Assembly: GCF_003634575.1 (NCBI RefSeq)
Contig: NZ_RBLJ01000004.1
Coordinates: 434,001-498,000 of the forward strand
DNA length: 64,000 nt
From: Photorhabdus asymbiotica
Lineage (GTDB): Bacteria; Pseudomonadota; Gammaproteobacteria; Enterobacterales; Enterobacteriaceae
Direction: 5' to 3'
In this document: piece after piece, positions 27,512-36,008 of the stretch
How the letters are laid out: every line of letters begins with the position of its first letter
Position numbering within the stretch: the first letter of the stretch is position 1
Program-made: the position numbers and the translations under genes
Notes under the pieces: model-generated
Told to the model about the DNA's origin: nothing
The model's input: the letters and a program-made list of their open reading frames with translations, nothing else
The model's database searches: none

Positions 27512-28431
27512 TGAAAAAATCTTTCTTATTCTTTATGGCATTATTTTCATTATCGGCATATGGGGATAAAACAATGGATAAAGTCAAATATATTACTTAT
27601 TTAGAAACTAATCGGGCACGGTGTGTCCTTAGGGTTAATGGGATGTATACATTAAGTAACCTCAATTCAATGACTGGTACTATATCAACTGGATACAATG
27701 TTGCACCATTGTTACAAAATGGTAAAAATACTATCTATATCGAAATGGCACCATTTAGTGATGCAGAAGAGGGGTACATTTATAAAGATAAGGATGCGGA
27801 ATGTAAAGTTCGACTGGTAAGAGTGACACCTTACCAGTCGGATGAAATTACGAATATTATCGCCAGTGTGGCCGATAAAAATGGTATAGCAGAGCCTAAT
27901 AGTATGAAATCCGTTAATTTTAATACCGATACTGCGCAGTATAGTAAAGTTACGGAAAAGAATCTCAAGGATGAGGGTATTTATTACGCCGAGCGAACAG
28001 TGACATTAAATGATCTACCTATTTGGGCCTGGACTACAGCTACCCCTTTGCCGGAAACGAAAGCAAGTACTGAACTGGTCAAAAAAGCTTATGAGGATGT
28101 CTGGCAAATAATGAAAAATAAAGATTTAGCCGCTTTACAATCGGCAGCCAAATTAATGTTATATGAACATGCACAGGCTGATAATAGTACAGAGCAAGGT
28201 TATTTTGATTCTCTGGACTTTAAGGAAGATTTTGATAATGGTTATCAGGCAGTGCCGATAGATTGGAAAAAATATAAATTAATGCGCTATATGGGAGGAC
28301 GATTATTTCGGTTTGAAGTCGCACATGGATCACCATCTCCATTATTAATTAGAGATAGGAATGGTGAAAATGGTCGCACATTTAGCCCCTATTTCTCTTT
28401 AATCAATGGAAAAGTGGTGATTTCAAGATAA
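27511..28431 (+). CDS. Exported partner protein (putative immunity protein), copy 1
   Basis: The 306 aa product starts at the ATG that overlaps the upstream TAA (TAATG), so it is translationally coupled to the effector-like gene. A signal peptide (KKSFLFFMALFSLSAYG) points to the periplasm. Two cysteines (Cys38 and Cys98) are conserved in all four copies and could form a disulfide. A WAWTTATPLPET segment at mid-length and a C-terminus ending SLINGKVVISR are also shared. The family is not recognised. Pairing and export suggest an immunity protein against a periplasm-acting effector, by analogy with other T6SS pairs. Because this partner varies while the larger protein does not, it might instead be a second variable component. 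Confidence 0.68.
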   Translation: MKKSFLFFMALFSLSAYGDKTMDKVKYITYLETNRARCVLRVNGMYTLSNLNSMTGTISTGYNVAPLLQNGKNTIYIEMAPFSDAEEGYIYKDKDAECKVRLVRVTPYQSDEITNIIASVADKNGIAEPNSMKSVNFNTDTAQYSKVTEKNLKDEGIYYAERTVTLNDLPIWAWTTATPLPETKASTELVKKAYEDVWQIMKNKDLAALQSAAKLMLYEHAQADNSTEQGYFDSLDFKEDFDNGYQAVPIDWKKYKLMRYMGGRLFRFEVAHGSPSPLLIRDRNGENGRTFSPYFSLINGKVVISR

Positions 28432-28451
28432 CTATGGTTTGTTTTAAATAA

Positions 28452-28486
28452 CTCAGTATTAACTGTTTTTTGCAGTTAATACTGAG
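28452..28486 (+). promoter_or_regulatory. Conserved intercistronic hairpin, copy 1
   Basis: A perfect 14-bp inverted repeat (CTCAGTATTAACTG and its complement) encloses the loop TTTTTTG. It lies 20 bases after the partner gene and 14 bases before the next effector-like ATG, with no following U run. It may act as a processing, stability or attenuation element. Confidence 0.7.
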
Positions 28487-28500
28487 GGAGAAGAAAAACG

Positions 28501-30096
28501 ATGCTTTCAGTTAATATGCGCAGTGCGGTTTGTGATTGTAAAATCCCGGACCCTTGTATTCACAAATTAGTGTTAAAAGTCGGTAAACGGGTTTTCAATT
28601 ATAACCAGATTGAACCGATCGGGGATATTTGGGTGGTTGATGAAACCGGCGGTATCCCGGTGACTATTTCACTGGTGGGAAAACGGTGTATCACTGAAAA
28701 TGCCCAATGTCCCCGGGCGATTTTTTATAGCCCGGATAATGCGGCGTTTCAATTTTATGAATTGGGTAAAAATCCGATGGCGGGGTCGGGCACGGATTAT
28801 AAAGTGAGTTTTTCCCGTGATAACCTGCTGGTCGATTTGATAGAAAATGATCCGCTGGGTTTTATTGCGTCGTCATTATTTCAGCGGGGGGAGCTGAATC
28901 ATTTACCGCGGACAGATTATATTCTTACCCTCACGCAATGTTACGGCCAGCCCTTTGCCCGGCGTTCATTTCCCTTGCCGGACGATAAAGTGAAGGCATT
29001 ATTATTGGGAACGGTGGATGCCCTTGATACGACAATTCATGTTTTGCCGCAATATGAATGGATGATTGATGTGACCATTGGGGCGGAACAGGAAATCCGG
29101 GAAAGAAGCGCGGAAGAAAGAAAAGCGGAAGCGCTGGAGAAAAGAAAGAAGGCCAATCCGCATGCGAAAAGGCCGGGTCAGAACTGGCATAAACACACGG
29201 CGGGTTATGAATTAACTGACACATTAAATCTCGAAGGGAGTTTTGCTTACACCCTGGGCCCTTATTCGCGTACGCTGACCCGTGAACTGGAAAAGGAATT
29301 TAAAGAAAAACGCAATAAACTGGGTGTATTGAATAAAAGCAGTCAGGCGATTGAGACCGTGCAAAAACTGTTTTCCAGTGAAGGCAGTCAGGAAATAAAA
29401 CTGCTGAAAACGGAAATTCAGACCCCGGAAATAAAATTAGGCGGCGGCAGTAAACTGGTGAATGCCACGCATGGGAATGCGGCTTATTTTGAGCATGCCA
29501 TTGAGGTGGAGTTAGCACCGCTGATAGGGATAAAACTGCGACTGGATTTAATTGGGGCATTTGCCACGCAATTTGGTGTTGAGAAATTAATTAAGTTAAT
29601 TCGGGAACAGGGATTAAAAGGCAAGGAGGCGGTGGAAGAAGGGCGGAATGGGGCTTATCTGGGGGCACAATTAGATATGGTGTTGGAAGGGGCGTTAAAC
29701 TTAGCGTTTAAATATGCCAGCAATGAAGCGCATGAAATGGAATTCGAGCTGGGGGATCTGGTTAAAGGTACATTAGCTATTAAGGCGGAAACTAATATTC
29801 AGGCGGGGTTTAGATATTATCTGGTGGAGGGGTATTTTAAGGCTGATGCAGATATTGAGGCACAAGGATGCTTTGAACTGGATAAGCAGGATAAGGGGTT
29901 ATATCTGGTGTTTTTCCATGAAGGGATTACGGCCAGTTATTATGTGGAGTTTGGGGTAGGATTAGTACCATCTGAAAATAATGGTAAATCTATTATAAAA
30001 GGGAGCAAAGTGGATAACAAAAAACAAAAAAAATGGGAGATATATCCGAGGTTACCAAAAGAAAAGTCGACATACAAACTGAGGTTATCGGAATGA
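28501..30096 (+). CDS. Putative T6SS effector/cargo, copy 2
   Basis: This 531 aa protein is almost identical to copy 1 over residues 1-485 (a handful of substitutions, such as Thr for Met in LLLGTVDAL and Gly for Glu in LIGAFATQF). The linker differs (VGLVPSENNGKSIIKGSKVD), and the tail KKWEIYPRLPKEKSTYKLRL is conserved. Its ribosome site lies in GGGAGAAGAAAAACG, right after the conserved hairpin. The stop overlaps the next start by four bases (ATGA). Function unknown; a T6SS cargo role is inferred from linkage to vgrG, DUF4123 and PAAR genes. Confidence 0.7.
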   Translation: MLSVNMRSAVCDCKIPDPCIHKLVLKVGKRVFNYNQIEPIGDIWVVDETGGIPVTISLVGKRCITENAQCPRAIFYSPDNAAFQFYELGKNPMAGSGTDYKVSFSRDNLLVDLIENDPLGFIASSLFQRGELNHLPRTDYILTLTQCYGQPFARRSFPLPDDKVKALLLGTVDALDTTIHVLPQYEWMIDVTIGAEQEIRERSAEERKAEALEKRKKANPHAKRPGQNWHKHTAGYELTDTLNLEGSFAYTLGPYSRTLTRELEKEFKEKRNKLGVLNKSSQAIETVQKLFSSEGSQEIKLLKTEIQTPEIKLGGGSKLVNATHGNAAYFEHAIEVELAPLIGIKLRLDLIGAFATQFGVEKLIKLIREQGLKGKEAVEEGRNGAYLGAQLDMVLEGALNLAFKYASNEAHEMEFELGDLVKGTLAIKAETNIQAGFRYYLVEGYFKADADIEAQGCFELDKQDKGLYLVFFHEGITASYYVEFGVGLVPSENNGKSIIKGSKVDNKKQKKWEIYPRLPKEKSTYKLRLSE

Positions 30097-31013
30097 AAAA
30101 ATTTTTCTTATTTTCTATGACCTTATTTTCACTATCAACTTATGGAGAAAATACAATGGATAAAGTTAAATATATTGCTTATTTAGAAACAAATCAGGCA
30201 TTTTGTGTACTCACAGTCAATGGGATCTATACTTTAAGTAATTTTGGCTCGATTAACGGTACTATATCAACTGGCTATAATATTGCAGTGATATTACAAA
30301 ACGGTAAAAATGTTATCAGCCTTAATATGGGGCCATTAAGTGCTCGGGATGATAAATATGTTTATAAAGAAAAAGATGCAGAATGTAAGGTTCGATTAGT
30401 GAGGGTGACTCCCTACGATTCCAAGGAAATTACGAATATTATCACCAAGGTAGCAGATAAAGATGGAATACTGAGACCTAACAGTATGCAGTCTATTAAT
30501 TTTAATATTGATACTGCACAATCCAGTAGAATTGCTACGCAAGAATACCCTGATGAGTTTTATTATCATACGGAGCGGACGGTAACATTAAATGATTTGC
30601 CTGCTTGGGCCTGGACGACGGCTACCCCTTTGCCGAAAACAGAAGCAAGCAGGGAGTTGGTTAAAAAAGCCTATGAAGATATCTGGCAGATAATGAAAAA
30701 CAAAGATTTAGCGGCATTACAGTCGGCGGCTAAATTAATGTTGTATGAACATGCGCTGGCTAATGATAGTACAGAACAAAGTTATTTTGATTCTTTAGAC
30801 TTCAAGGAAAATTTTGACGGCGGTTATCAGGCCATACCGATAGACTGGAGAAAATATAAGCTGGTGCGTTATCTGGGGGGCCGGTTATTCAGGTTTGAAA
30901 TTGAAGATAGTAATGATTCGCCATTATTAATTAGAGATAGGAATGGTGAAAATGGTCGCACATTTAGCCCCTATTTCTCTTTAATCAATGGAAAAGTGGT
31001 GATTTCAAGATAA
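30093..31013 (+). CDS. Exported partner protein (putative immunity protein), copy 2
   Basis: The 306 aa product begins at the ATG overlapping the upstream TGA. It has a signal peptide (MKKFFLFSMTLFSLSTYG) and two conserved cysteines (in QAFCVL and AECKVRL). It is roughly three-quarters identical to copy 1 in protein sequence, with differences spread over the first 260 residues, whereas the last 40 or so codons and the downstream DNA are identical. That sharp switch marks the edge of the homogenised repeat unit. Periplasmic location is predicted; a protective role against the upstream product is inferred only from pairing. Confidence 0.67.
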   Translation: MKKFFLFSMTLFSLSTYGENTMDKVKYIAYLETNQAFCVLTVNGIYTLSNFGSINGTISTGYNIAVILQNGKNVISLNMGPLSARDDKYVYKEKDAECKVRLVRVTPYDSKEITNIITKVADKDGILRPNSMQSINFNIDTAQSSRIATQEYPDEFYYHTERTVTLNDLPAWAWTTATPLPKTEASRELVKKAYEDIWQIMKNKDLAALQSAAKLMLYEHALANDSTEQSYFDSLDFKENFDGGYQAIPIDWRKYKLVRYLGGRLFRFEIEDSNDSPLLIRDRNGENGRTFSPYFSLINGKVVISR

Positions 31014-31033
31014 CTATGGTTTGTTTTAAATAA

Positions 31034-31068
31034 CTCAGTATTAACTGTTTTTTGCAGTTAATACTGAG
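31034..31068 (+). promoter_or_regulatory. Conserved intercistronic hairpin, copy 2
   Basis: Identical 14-bp stem and T6G loop to copy 1, located 20 bases after the partner gene and 14 bases before the truncated effector-like gene. Confidence 0.7.
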
Positions 31069-31082
31069 GGAGAAGAAAAACG

Positions 31083-31847
31083 ATGCTTTCAGTTAATATG
31101 CGCAGTGCGGTTTGTGATTGTAAAATCCCGGACCCTTGTATTCACAAATTAGTGTTAAAAGTCGGTAAACGGGTTTTCAATTATAACCAGATTGAACCGA
31201 TCGGGGATATTTGGGTGGTTGATGAAACCGGCGGTATCCCGGTGGTTATTTCACTGGTGGGAAAACGATGTATCACAGAAAATGCCCAATGTCCCTGGGC
31301 GATTTTTTATAGCCCGGATAATGCGGCGTTTCAATTTTATGAATTGGGTAAAAATCCGATGGCGGGGTCGGGCACGGATTATAAAATTAGTTTTTCCCGC
31401 GATAACCTGCTTTATCTGAGGGCACAATTAGATATGGTGTTGGAAGGGGCGTTAAACTTAGCGTTTAAATATGCCAGCAATGAAGCGCATGAAATGGAAT
31501 TCGAGCTGGGGGATCTGGTTAAAGGTACATTAGCTATTAAGGCGGAAACTAATATTCAGGCGGGGTTTAAATATTATCTGGTGGAGGGGTATTTTAAGGC
31601 TGATGCAGATATTGAGGCACAGGGATGCTTTGAACTGGATAAGCAGGATAAGGGGTTATATCTGGTGTTTTTCCATGAAGGGATTACTGCTAGCTATTAT
31701 GTGGAGTTTGGGGTGGGGAAAGGTAGATCAAAAACTAAAAGTAGTAAATTTAATCAGAATAGTAGTAATAAAAAACAAGAAAAATGGGAGATATATCCGA
31801 GGTTACCAAAAGAAAAATCGACATATAAATTGAGGTTATCACGATGA
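31083..31847 (+). CDS. Internally deleted effector/cargo, copy 3
   Basis: This 254 aa gene is colinear with the others except that residues 111-385 of the full-length form are missing. The frame is kept, joining SFSRDNLL directly to YLRAQLDMVLEGALNL. It therefore retains the Cys-rich N-terminal domain and the strand-rich C-terminal part and loses the charged middle two-thirds. The linker (VGKGRSKTKSSKFNQNSSN) is again unique and the tail is conserved. It keeps a good start, a ribosome site and a four-base overlap with its partner gene, so it is probably translated. Whether it is an inactive decoy, a minimal carrier or a decaying copy cannot be told from sequence. Confidence 0.65.
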   Translation: MLSVNMRSAVCDCKIPDPCIHKLVLKVGKRVFNYNQIEPIGDIWVVDETGGIPVVISLVGKRCITENAQCPWAIFYSPDNAAFQFYELGKNPMAGSGTDYKISFSRDNLLYLRAQLDMVLEGALNLAFKYASNEAHEMEFELGDLVKGTLAIKAETNIQAGFKYYLVEGYFKADADIEAQGCFELDKQDKGLYLVFFHEGITASYYVEFGVGKGRSKTKSSKFNQNSSNKKQEKWEIYPRLPKEKSTYKLRLSR

Positions 31848-32773
31848 AAAGAGTTTTCTTATTCTTTATGACGTTATTTTCGTTATCATTATCCGCTTAT
31901 GGGGAAAATAAAATGGATAAAGCTAAATATATTAGTTACTTAGAAACAAAACAAGCACTCTGTATGTTAAAAGTAAATGGGATATTTATATTAGATAATT
32001 TTGATTCAAGATTTGGCACGATATCGACAGGTTATAATATAGCTCCACTATTGCAAAATGGTAAAAATATTCTCAGTCTTGATATGGGGCCATTAAGTGC
32101 TCGGGAGAATAAATATGTTTATAAAGAAAAAGATGCAGAATGCAAGGTTCGCCTGGTTAAGGTAACTCCTCACGATTCTGAGGAAATCACTAATATTATT
32201 ACCAGAGCGATAGATAAGAACGGCACATTGGTACCTGATAGTGAGCAGTCCGTTAATTTTAATATCGATACTGCACAATCCAGTAAGATTACGACGAAAG
32301 AGTACCCTAATGAATTTTATTTTCATACAGAACGGGAGATTATATTAAATGACCTCCCTGTTTGGGCCTGGACTATGGCTACCCCTTTACCGGAAACGGC
32401 GACAAGTACTGAACTGGTTAAAAAAGCCTATGAAGATATTTGGCAAATGTTGAAAAACCAGGATTTAATAGCATTAAAAACAGCTTATCAGTTAACGTTG
32501 CATGAGGAAGCTCAGGCGAATAATAGTACTGAGCAAATCGATTTTGATTCGCTGGATTTTAAACATTACTTCGATAAAGGTTATTATGCAGTACCGATAG
32601 ATTGGAGTAAATATAAATTAGTGCGCTATATGGGTGGCCGGTTATTCCGGTTTGAAGTTGAAGATGGGATACAATCTCCACTGTTAATTGAGGATAAAAA
32701 TAATAGTGAAGATGGATTTACGTTTAACCCTCTTTTCTCTTTAATCAATGGAAAAGTGGTGATTTCAAGATAA
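31844..32773 (+). CDS. Exported partner protein (putative immunity protein), copy 3
   Basis: This 309 aa protein has a slightly longer signal peptide (MKRVFLFFMTLFSLSLSAYG) and the conserved cysteines (QALCML, AECKVRL). It appears the most diverged of the four, with changes in the otherwise shared C-terminal third (LIEDKNNSEDGFTFNPLFS), yet it still ends in SLINGKVVISR. It overlaps the truncated copy 3 gene by four bases. The gene remains intact although its upstream partner has lost most of its length, so it is still useful or only recently orphaned. Function inferred from context only. Confidence 0.66.
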   Translation: MKRVFLFFMTLFSLSLSAYGENKMDKAKYISYLETKQALCMLKVNGIFILDNFDSRFGTISTGYNIAPLLQNGKNILSLDMGPLSARENKYVYKEKDAECKVRLVKVTPHDSEEITNIITRAIDKNGTLVPDSEQSVNFNIDTAQSSKITTKEYPNEFYFHTEREIILNDLPVWAWTMATPLPETATSTELVKKAYEDIWQMLKNQDLIALKTAYQLTLHEEAQANNSTEQIDFDSLDFKHYFDKGYYAVPIDWSKYKLVRYMGGRLFRFEVEDGIQSPLLIEDKNNSEDGFTFNPLFSLINGKVVISR

Positions 32774-32793
32774 CTATGGTTTGTTTTAACTAA

Positions 32794-32828
32794 CTCAGTA
32801 TTAACTGTTTTTTGCAGTTAATACTGAG
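32794..32828 (+). promoter_or_regulatory. Conserved intercistronic hairpin, copy 3
   Basis: Same perfect 14-bp stem with TTTTTTG loop. It lies 20 bases after the partner gene and 14 bases before effector copy 4. Confidence 0.7.
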
Positions 32829-32842
32829 GGAAAAGAAAAACG

Positions 32843-34429
32843 ATGCTTTCAGTTAATATGCGCAGTGCGGTTTGTGATTGTAAAATCCCGGACCCTTGTA
32901 TTCACAAATTAGTGTTAAAAGTCGGTAAACGGGTTTTCAATTATAACCAGATTGAACCGATCGGGGATATTTGGGTGGTTGATGAAACCGGTGGTATCCC
33001 GGTGACTATTTCACTGGTGGGAAAACGGTGTATCACTGAAAATGCCCAATGTCCCCGGGCGATTTTTTATAGCCCGGATAATGCGGCGTTTCAATTTTAT
33101 GAATTGGGTAAGAATCCGATGGCGGGGCCGGGCACGGATTATAAAGTGAGTTTTGCCCGTGATAACCTGCTGGTCGATTTGATAGAAAATGATCCACTGG
33201 GTTTTATTGCGTCGTCATTATTTCAGCGGGGGGAGCTGAATCATTTACCGCGGACAGATTATATTCTTACCCTCACGCAATGTTACGGCCAGCCCTTTGC
33301 CCGGCGTTCATTTCCCTTGCCGGACGATAAAGTGAAGGCATTATTATTGGGAACGGTGGATGCCCTTGATACGACAATTCATGTTTTGCCGCAATATGAA
33401 TGGATGATTGATGTGACCATTGGGGCGGAACAGGAAATCCGGGAAAGAAGCGCGGAAGAAAGAAAAGCGGAAGCGCTGGAGAAAAGAAAGAAGGCCAATC
33501 CGCATGCGAAAAGGCCGGGTCAAAACTGGCATAAACACACGGCGGGTTATGAATTAACTGACACATTAAATCTCGAAGGGAGTTTTGCTTACACCCTGGG
33601 CCCTTATTCGCGTACGCTGACCCGTGAACTGGAAAAGGAATTTAAAGAAAAACGGAATAAACTGGGTGTATTGAATAAAAGCAGTCAGGCGATTGAGACC
33701 GTGCAAAAACTGTTTTCCAGTGAAGGCAGTCAGGAAATAAAACTGCTGAAAACGGAAATTCAGACCCCGGAAATAAAATTAGGCGGCGACAGTAAACTGG
33801 TGAATGCCACGCATGGGAATGCGGCTTATTTTGAGCATGCCATTGAGGTGGAGTTAGCACCGCTGATAGGGATAAAACTGCGACTGGATTTAATTGAGGC
33901 ATTTGCCACGCAATTCGGTGTTGAGAAATTAATTAAGTTAATTCGGGAACAGGGATTAAAAGGCAAGGAGGTGGTGGAAGAAGGGCGGAATGGGGCTTAT
34001 CTGGGGGCACAATTAGATATGGTGTTGGAAGGGGCGTTAAACTTAGCGTTTAAATATGCCAGCAATGAAGCGCATGAAATGGAATTCGAGCTGGGGGATC
34101 TGGTTAAAGGTACATTAGCTATTAAGGCGGAAACCAATATTCAGGCGGGGTTTAAATATTATCTGGTGGAGGGGTATTTTAAAGCTGATGCAGATATTGA
34201 GGCACAAGGATGCTTTGAACTGGATAAGCAGGATAAGGGGTTATATCTGGTGTTTTTCCATGAAGGGATTACTGCTAGCTATTATGTGGAGTTTGGGGTG
34301 GGAGTAGCACCATCTGAAAATAAAGAAGATAGTTTTAGTCAAAAAAGTGGTAATAAAAAACGAGAAAAATGGGAGGTATATCCGAAACTGCCAAAAGAAA
34401 AGTCGACATACAAATTGAGGTTATCGTAA
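32843..34429 (+). CDS. Putative T6SS effector/cargo, copy 4
   Basis: This 528 aa protein is about 99% identical to copies 1 and 2 across residues 1-485; substitutions include Pro for Ser in NPMAGPGTDY, Ala for Ser in SFARDNLL and Asp in KLGGDSKLVN. The linker (VGVAPSENKEDSFSQKSGN) is unique and the tail (KWEVYPKLPKEKSTYKLRLS) conserved. It overlaps the next gene by one base (TAATG), as in copy 1. No signal peptide, no recognised catalytic motif. It is read as T6SS cargo because it repeats a unit that begins right after PAAR. Confidence 0.7.
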   Translation: MLSVNMRSAVCDCKIPDPCIHKLVLKVGKRVFNYNQIEPIGDIWVVDETGGIPVTISLVGKRCITENAQCPRAIFYSPDNAAFQFYELGKNPMAGPGTDYKVSFARDNLLVDLIENDPLGFIASSLFQRGELNHLPRTDYILTLTQCYGQPFARRSFPLPDDKVKALLLGTVDALDTTIHVLPQYEWMIDVTIGAEQEIRERSAEERKAEALEKRKKANPHAKRPGQNWHKHTAGYELTDTLNLEGSFAYTLGPYSRTLTRELEKEFKEKRNKLGVLNKSSQAIETVQKLFSSEGSQEIKLLKTEIQTPEIKLGGDSKLVNATHGNAAYFEHAIEVELAPLIGIKLRLDLIEAFATQFGVEKLIKLIREQGLKGKEVVEEGRNGAYLGAQLDMVLEGALNLAFKYASNEAHEMEFELGDLVKGTLAIKAETNIQAGFKYYLVEGYFKADADIEAQGCFELDKQDKGLYLVFFHEGITASYYVEFGVGVAPSENKEDSFSQKSGNKKREKWEVYPKLPKEKSTYKLRLS

Positions 34430-35349
34430 TGAAGAAATTTTTTCTATTTTTTATGGCCTTATTTTCATTATCAACTTATGGAGAAAATACTATGGATAAA
34501 GTTAAATATATTAGCTACTTAGAAACTAATAGGGTACTTTGTAGATTTAAGGTTAATGGAATCACTACCTTAGATAACTTTAGCTCTATATTTGGCACTA
34601 TATCAACCGGATATAACATTGCCCCGCTATTACAAAATGGTAAAAACATTCTCAGTCTTGATATAGGGCCATTAAGTGCCCGGGATGATAAATATATTTA
34701 TAAAGAAAAAGATGCAAAATGCAAGGTTCGTCTGGTTAAGGTGACTCCCTACGATTCCGATGAAATCACGAATATTATTACCAGAGTGGTAGATAAGGAC
34801 GGCACATTGGAACCTGATAGTAAGCAGTCTGTTAATTCTAATATCGATACTGCACAGTCCAGTAAGATTATGACGAAAGAATACTCTAGTGAGTTTTATT
34901 ATCATACGGAACGGACAGTGACATTAAATGATCTACCTATTTGGGCCTGGACTACAGCTACTCCCTTGCCGGAGACGGTAGCAAGCACAGAGTTAGTTAA
35001 AAAAGCCTATGAAGATATCTGGCAAATAATGAAAAATAGAGATTTAGCCGCTTTACAATCGGCAGCCAAATTAATGTTGCATGAACATGCACAGGCCAAT
35101 AACAGCACAGAACAAAGTTATTTTGATTCTTTCGATTTTAAGCGAGATTTTGATAACGGTTATCAGGCTGTACCGATAGATTGGAAAAAATATAAACTGA
35201 TACGTTATATGGATAGCCGACTATTCCGATTTGAAGTCGCACATGGATCACCATCTCCATTATTAATTAGAGATAGGAATGGTGAAAATGGCCGCACATT
35301 TAGCCCATTTTTCTCTTTAATCAATGGAAAAGTGGTGATTTCAAGATAA
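34429..35349 (+). CDS. Exported partner protein (putative immunity protein), copy 4
   Basis: This 306 aa product has the signal peptide MKKFFLFFMALFSLSTYG and conserved cysteines (RVLCRF, AKCKVRL). The last 40 residues or so nearly match copies 1 and 2, while the first 200 are a distinct variant. It is the last gene of the island; beyond its TAA comes a fourth hairpin and then non-coding DNA. Periplasmic location is predicted. As with the other copies, immunity is an inference from gene pairing. Confidence 0.67.
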   Translation: MKKFFLFFMALFSLSTYGENTMDKVKYISYLETNRVLCRFKVNGITTLDNFSSIFGTISTGYNIAPLLQNGKNILSLDIGPLSARDDKYIYKEKDAKCKVRLVKVTPYDSDEITNIITRVVDKDGTLEPDSKQSVNSNIDTAQSSKIMTKEYSSEFYYHTERTVTLNDLPIWAWTTATPLPETVASTELVKKAYEDIWQIMKNRDLAALQSAAKLMLHEHAQANNSTEQSYFDSFDFKRDFDNGYQAVPIDWKKYKLIRYMDSRLFRFEVAHGSPSPLLIRDRNGENGRTFSPFFSLINGKVVISR

Positions 35350-35369
35350 CTATGGTTTGTTTTAAATAA

Positions 35370-35404
35370 CTCAGTATTAACTGTTTTTTGCAGTTAATAC
35401 TGAG
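35370..35404 (+). promoter_or_regulatory. Conserved intercistronic hairpin, copy 4 (end of array)
   Basis: The same perfect stem-loop occurs after the last partner gene, but here no effector gene follows. Sequence identity with the other modules stops right after the stem, marking the end of the repeated unit. Confidence 0.7.
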
Positions 35405-35757
35405 TGCGTAGGATTTGATAGTAATTAAACAGAAAGACAGTTGGCTACCTATAGAGGAAAATTTATCAGAAAGATAGATCAAGAAAATAATGTGACAATG
35501 TATCTTTTAGGTCGATATACATAATACATAGGTGTAAATAGTAATAAGATAGGAGTACGAAAAGTCATAAAAATAAGCCTCTTCACACGTACAACTGTCA
35601 GAAATTATACCAGAAGCGCCAATAATAGGTCACGACAATAAGCATTAGCGCGACCTATTTTCAGAAATCTCAAAGCTGAGTTTATACAGTTAGAATAATG
35701 TGGTGCAAGCTACATTTAGCAGATAGGATTAAGAACCAATTCTGTTGTATTATGAAA

Positions 35758-36008
35758 TATACCTGTCATCTTTCAAGTTGCCTCTTTGTTGGCTGAACTT
35801 ACTCACCCCGGTCAAGAGTTATCTATACCCTTCATCCTTCAAGTTGCTGCTTTGTTGGCTGCTTTCACTCACCCCAGTCACATAGTTATCTATGCTCCTG
35901 GGGATTCGTTCACTTGCCGCCGCGCTGCAACTTGAAATCTATTGGGTATATGCTCCCGGGGATTTGCTCCCTTGCCGTCGTGATGCATCTTGAAATCCAT
36001 AGGGTATA
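35758..36008 (+). repeat. ERIC element interrupted by a second ERIC
   Basis: The left half (35758-35825, TATACCTGTCATCTTTCAAG onward) and the right half (35951-36008, GCTCCCGGGGATT through GGGTATA) form one element of about 126 bp once the insert at 35824-35950 is removed. Confidence 0.85.
35824..35950 (+). repeat. Complete ERIC element inserted in another ERIC
   Basis: Exactly 127 bp from TATACCC to GGGTATA, with near-inverted ends and the ERIC core CTCCTGGGGATTC. The junctions are consistent with insertion at a TA dinucleotide that is duplicated on both sides. Confidence 0.88.

Noticed and set aside
26420-33902. Minus-strand open frames of 64-97 codons repeated under the effector copies
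   Set aside because: They recur only because the coding DNA on the plus strand is repeated. They lack ribosome sites and overlap the better-supported genes completely.
22463-36008. VgrG island as a composite element bounded by ERIC copies
   Set aside because: ERIC pieces occur on both sides in the same orientation, but the left one is only a half and no target duplication or integrase gene is visible, so mobility of the whole island is not supported.
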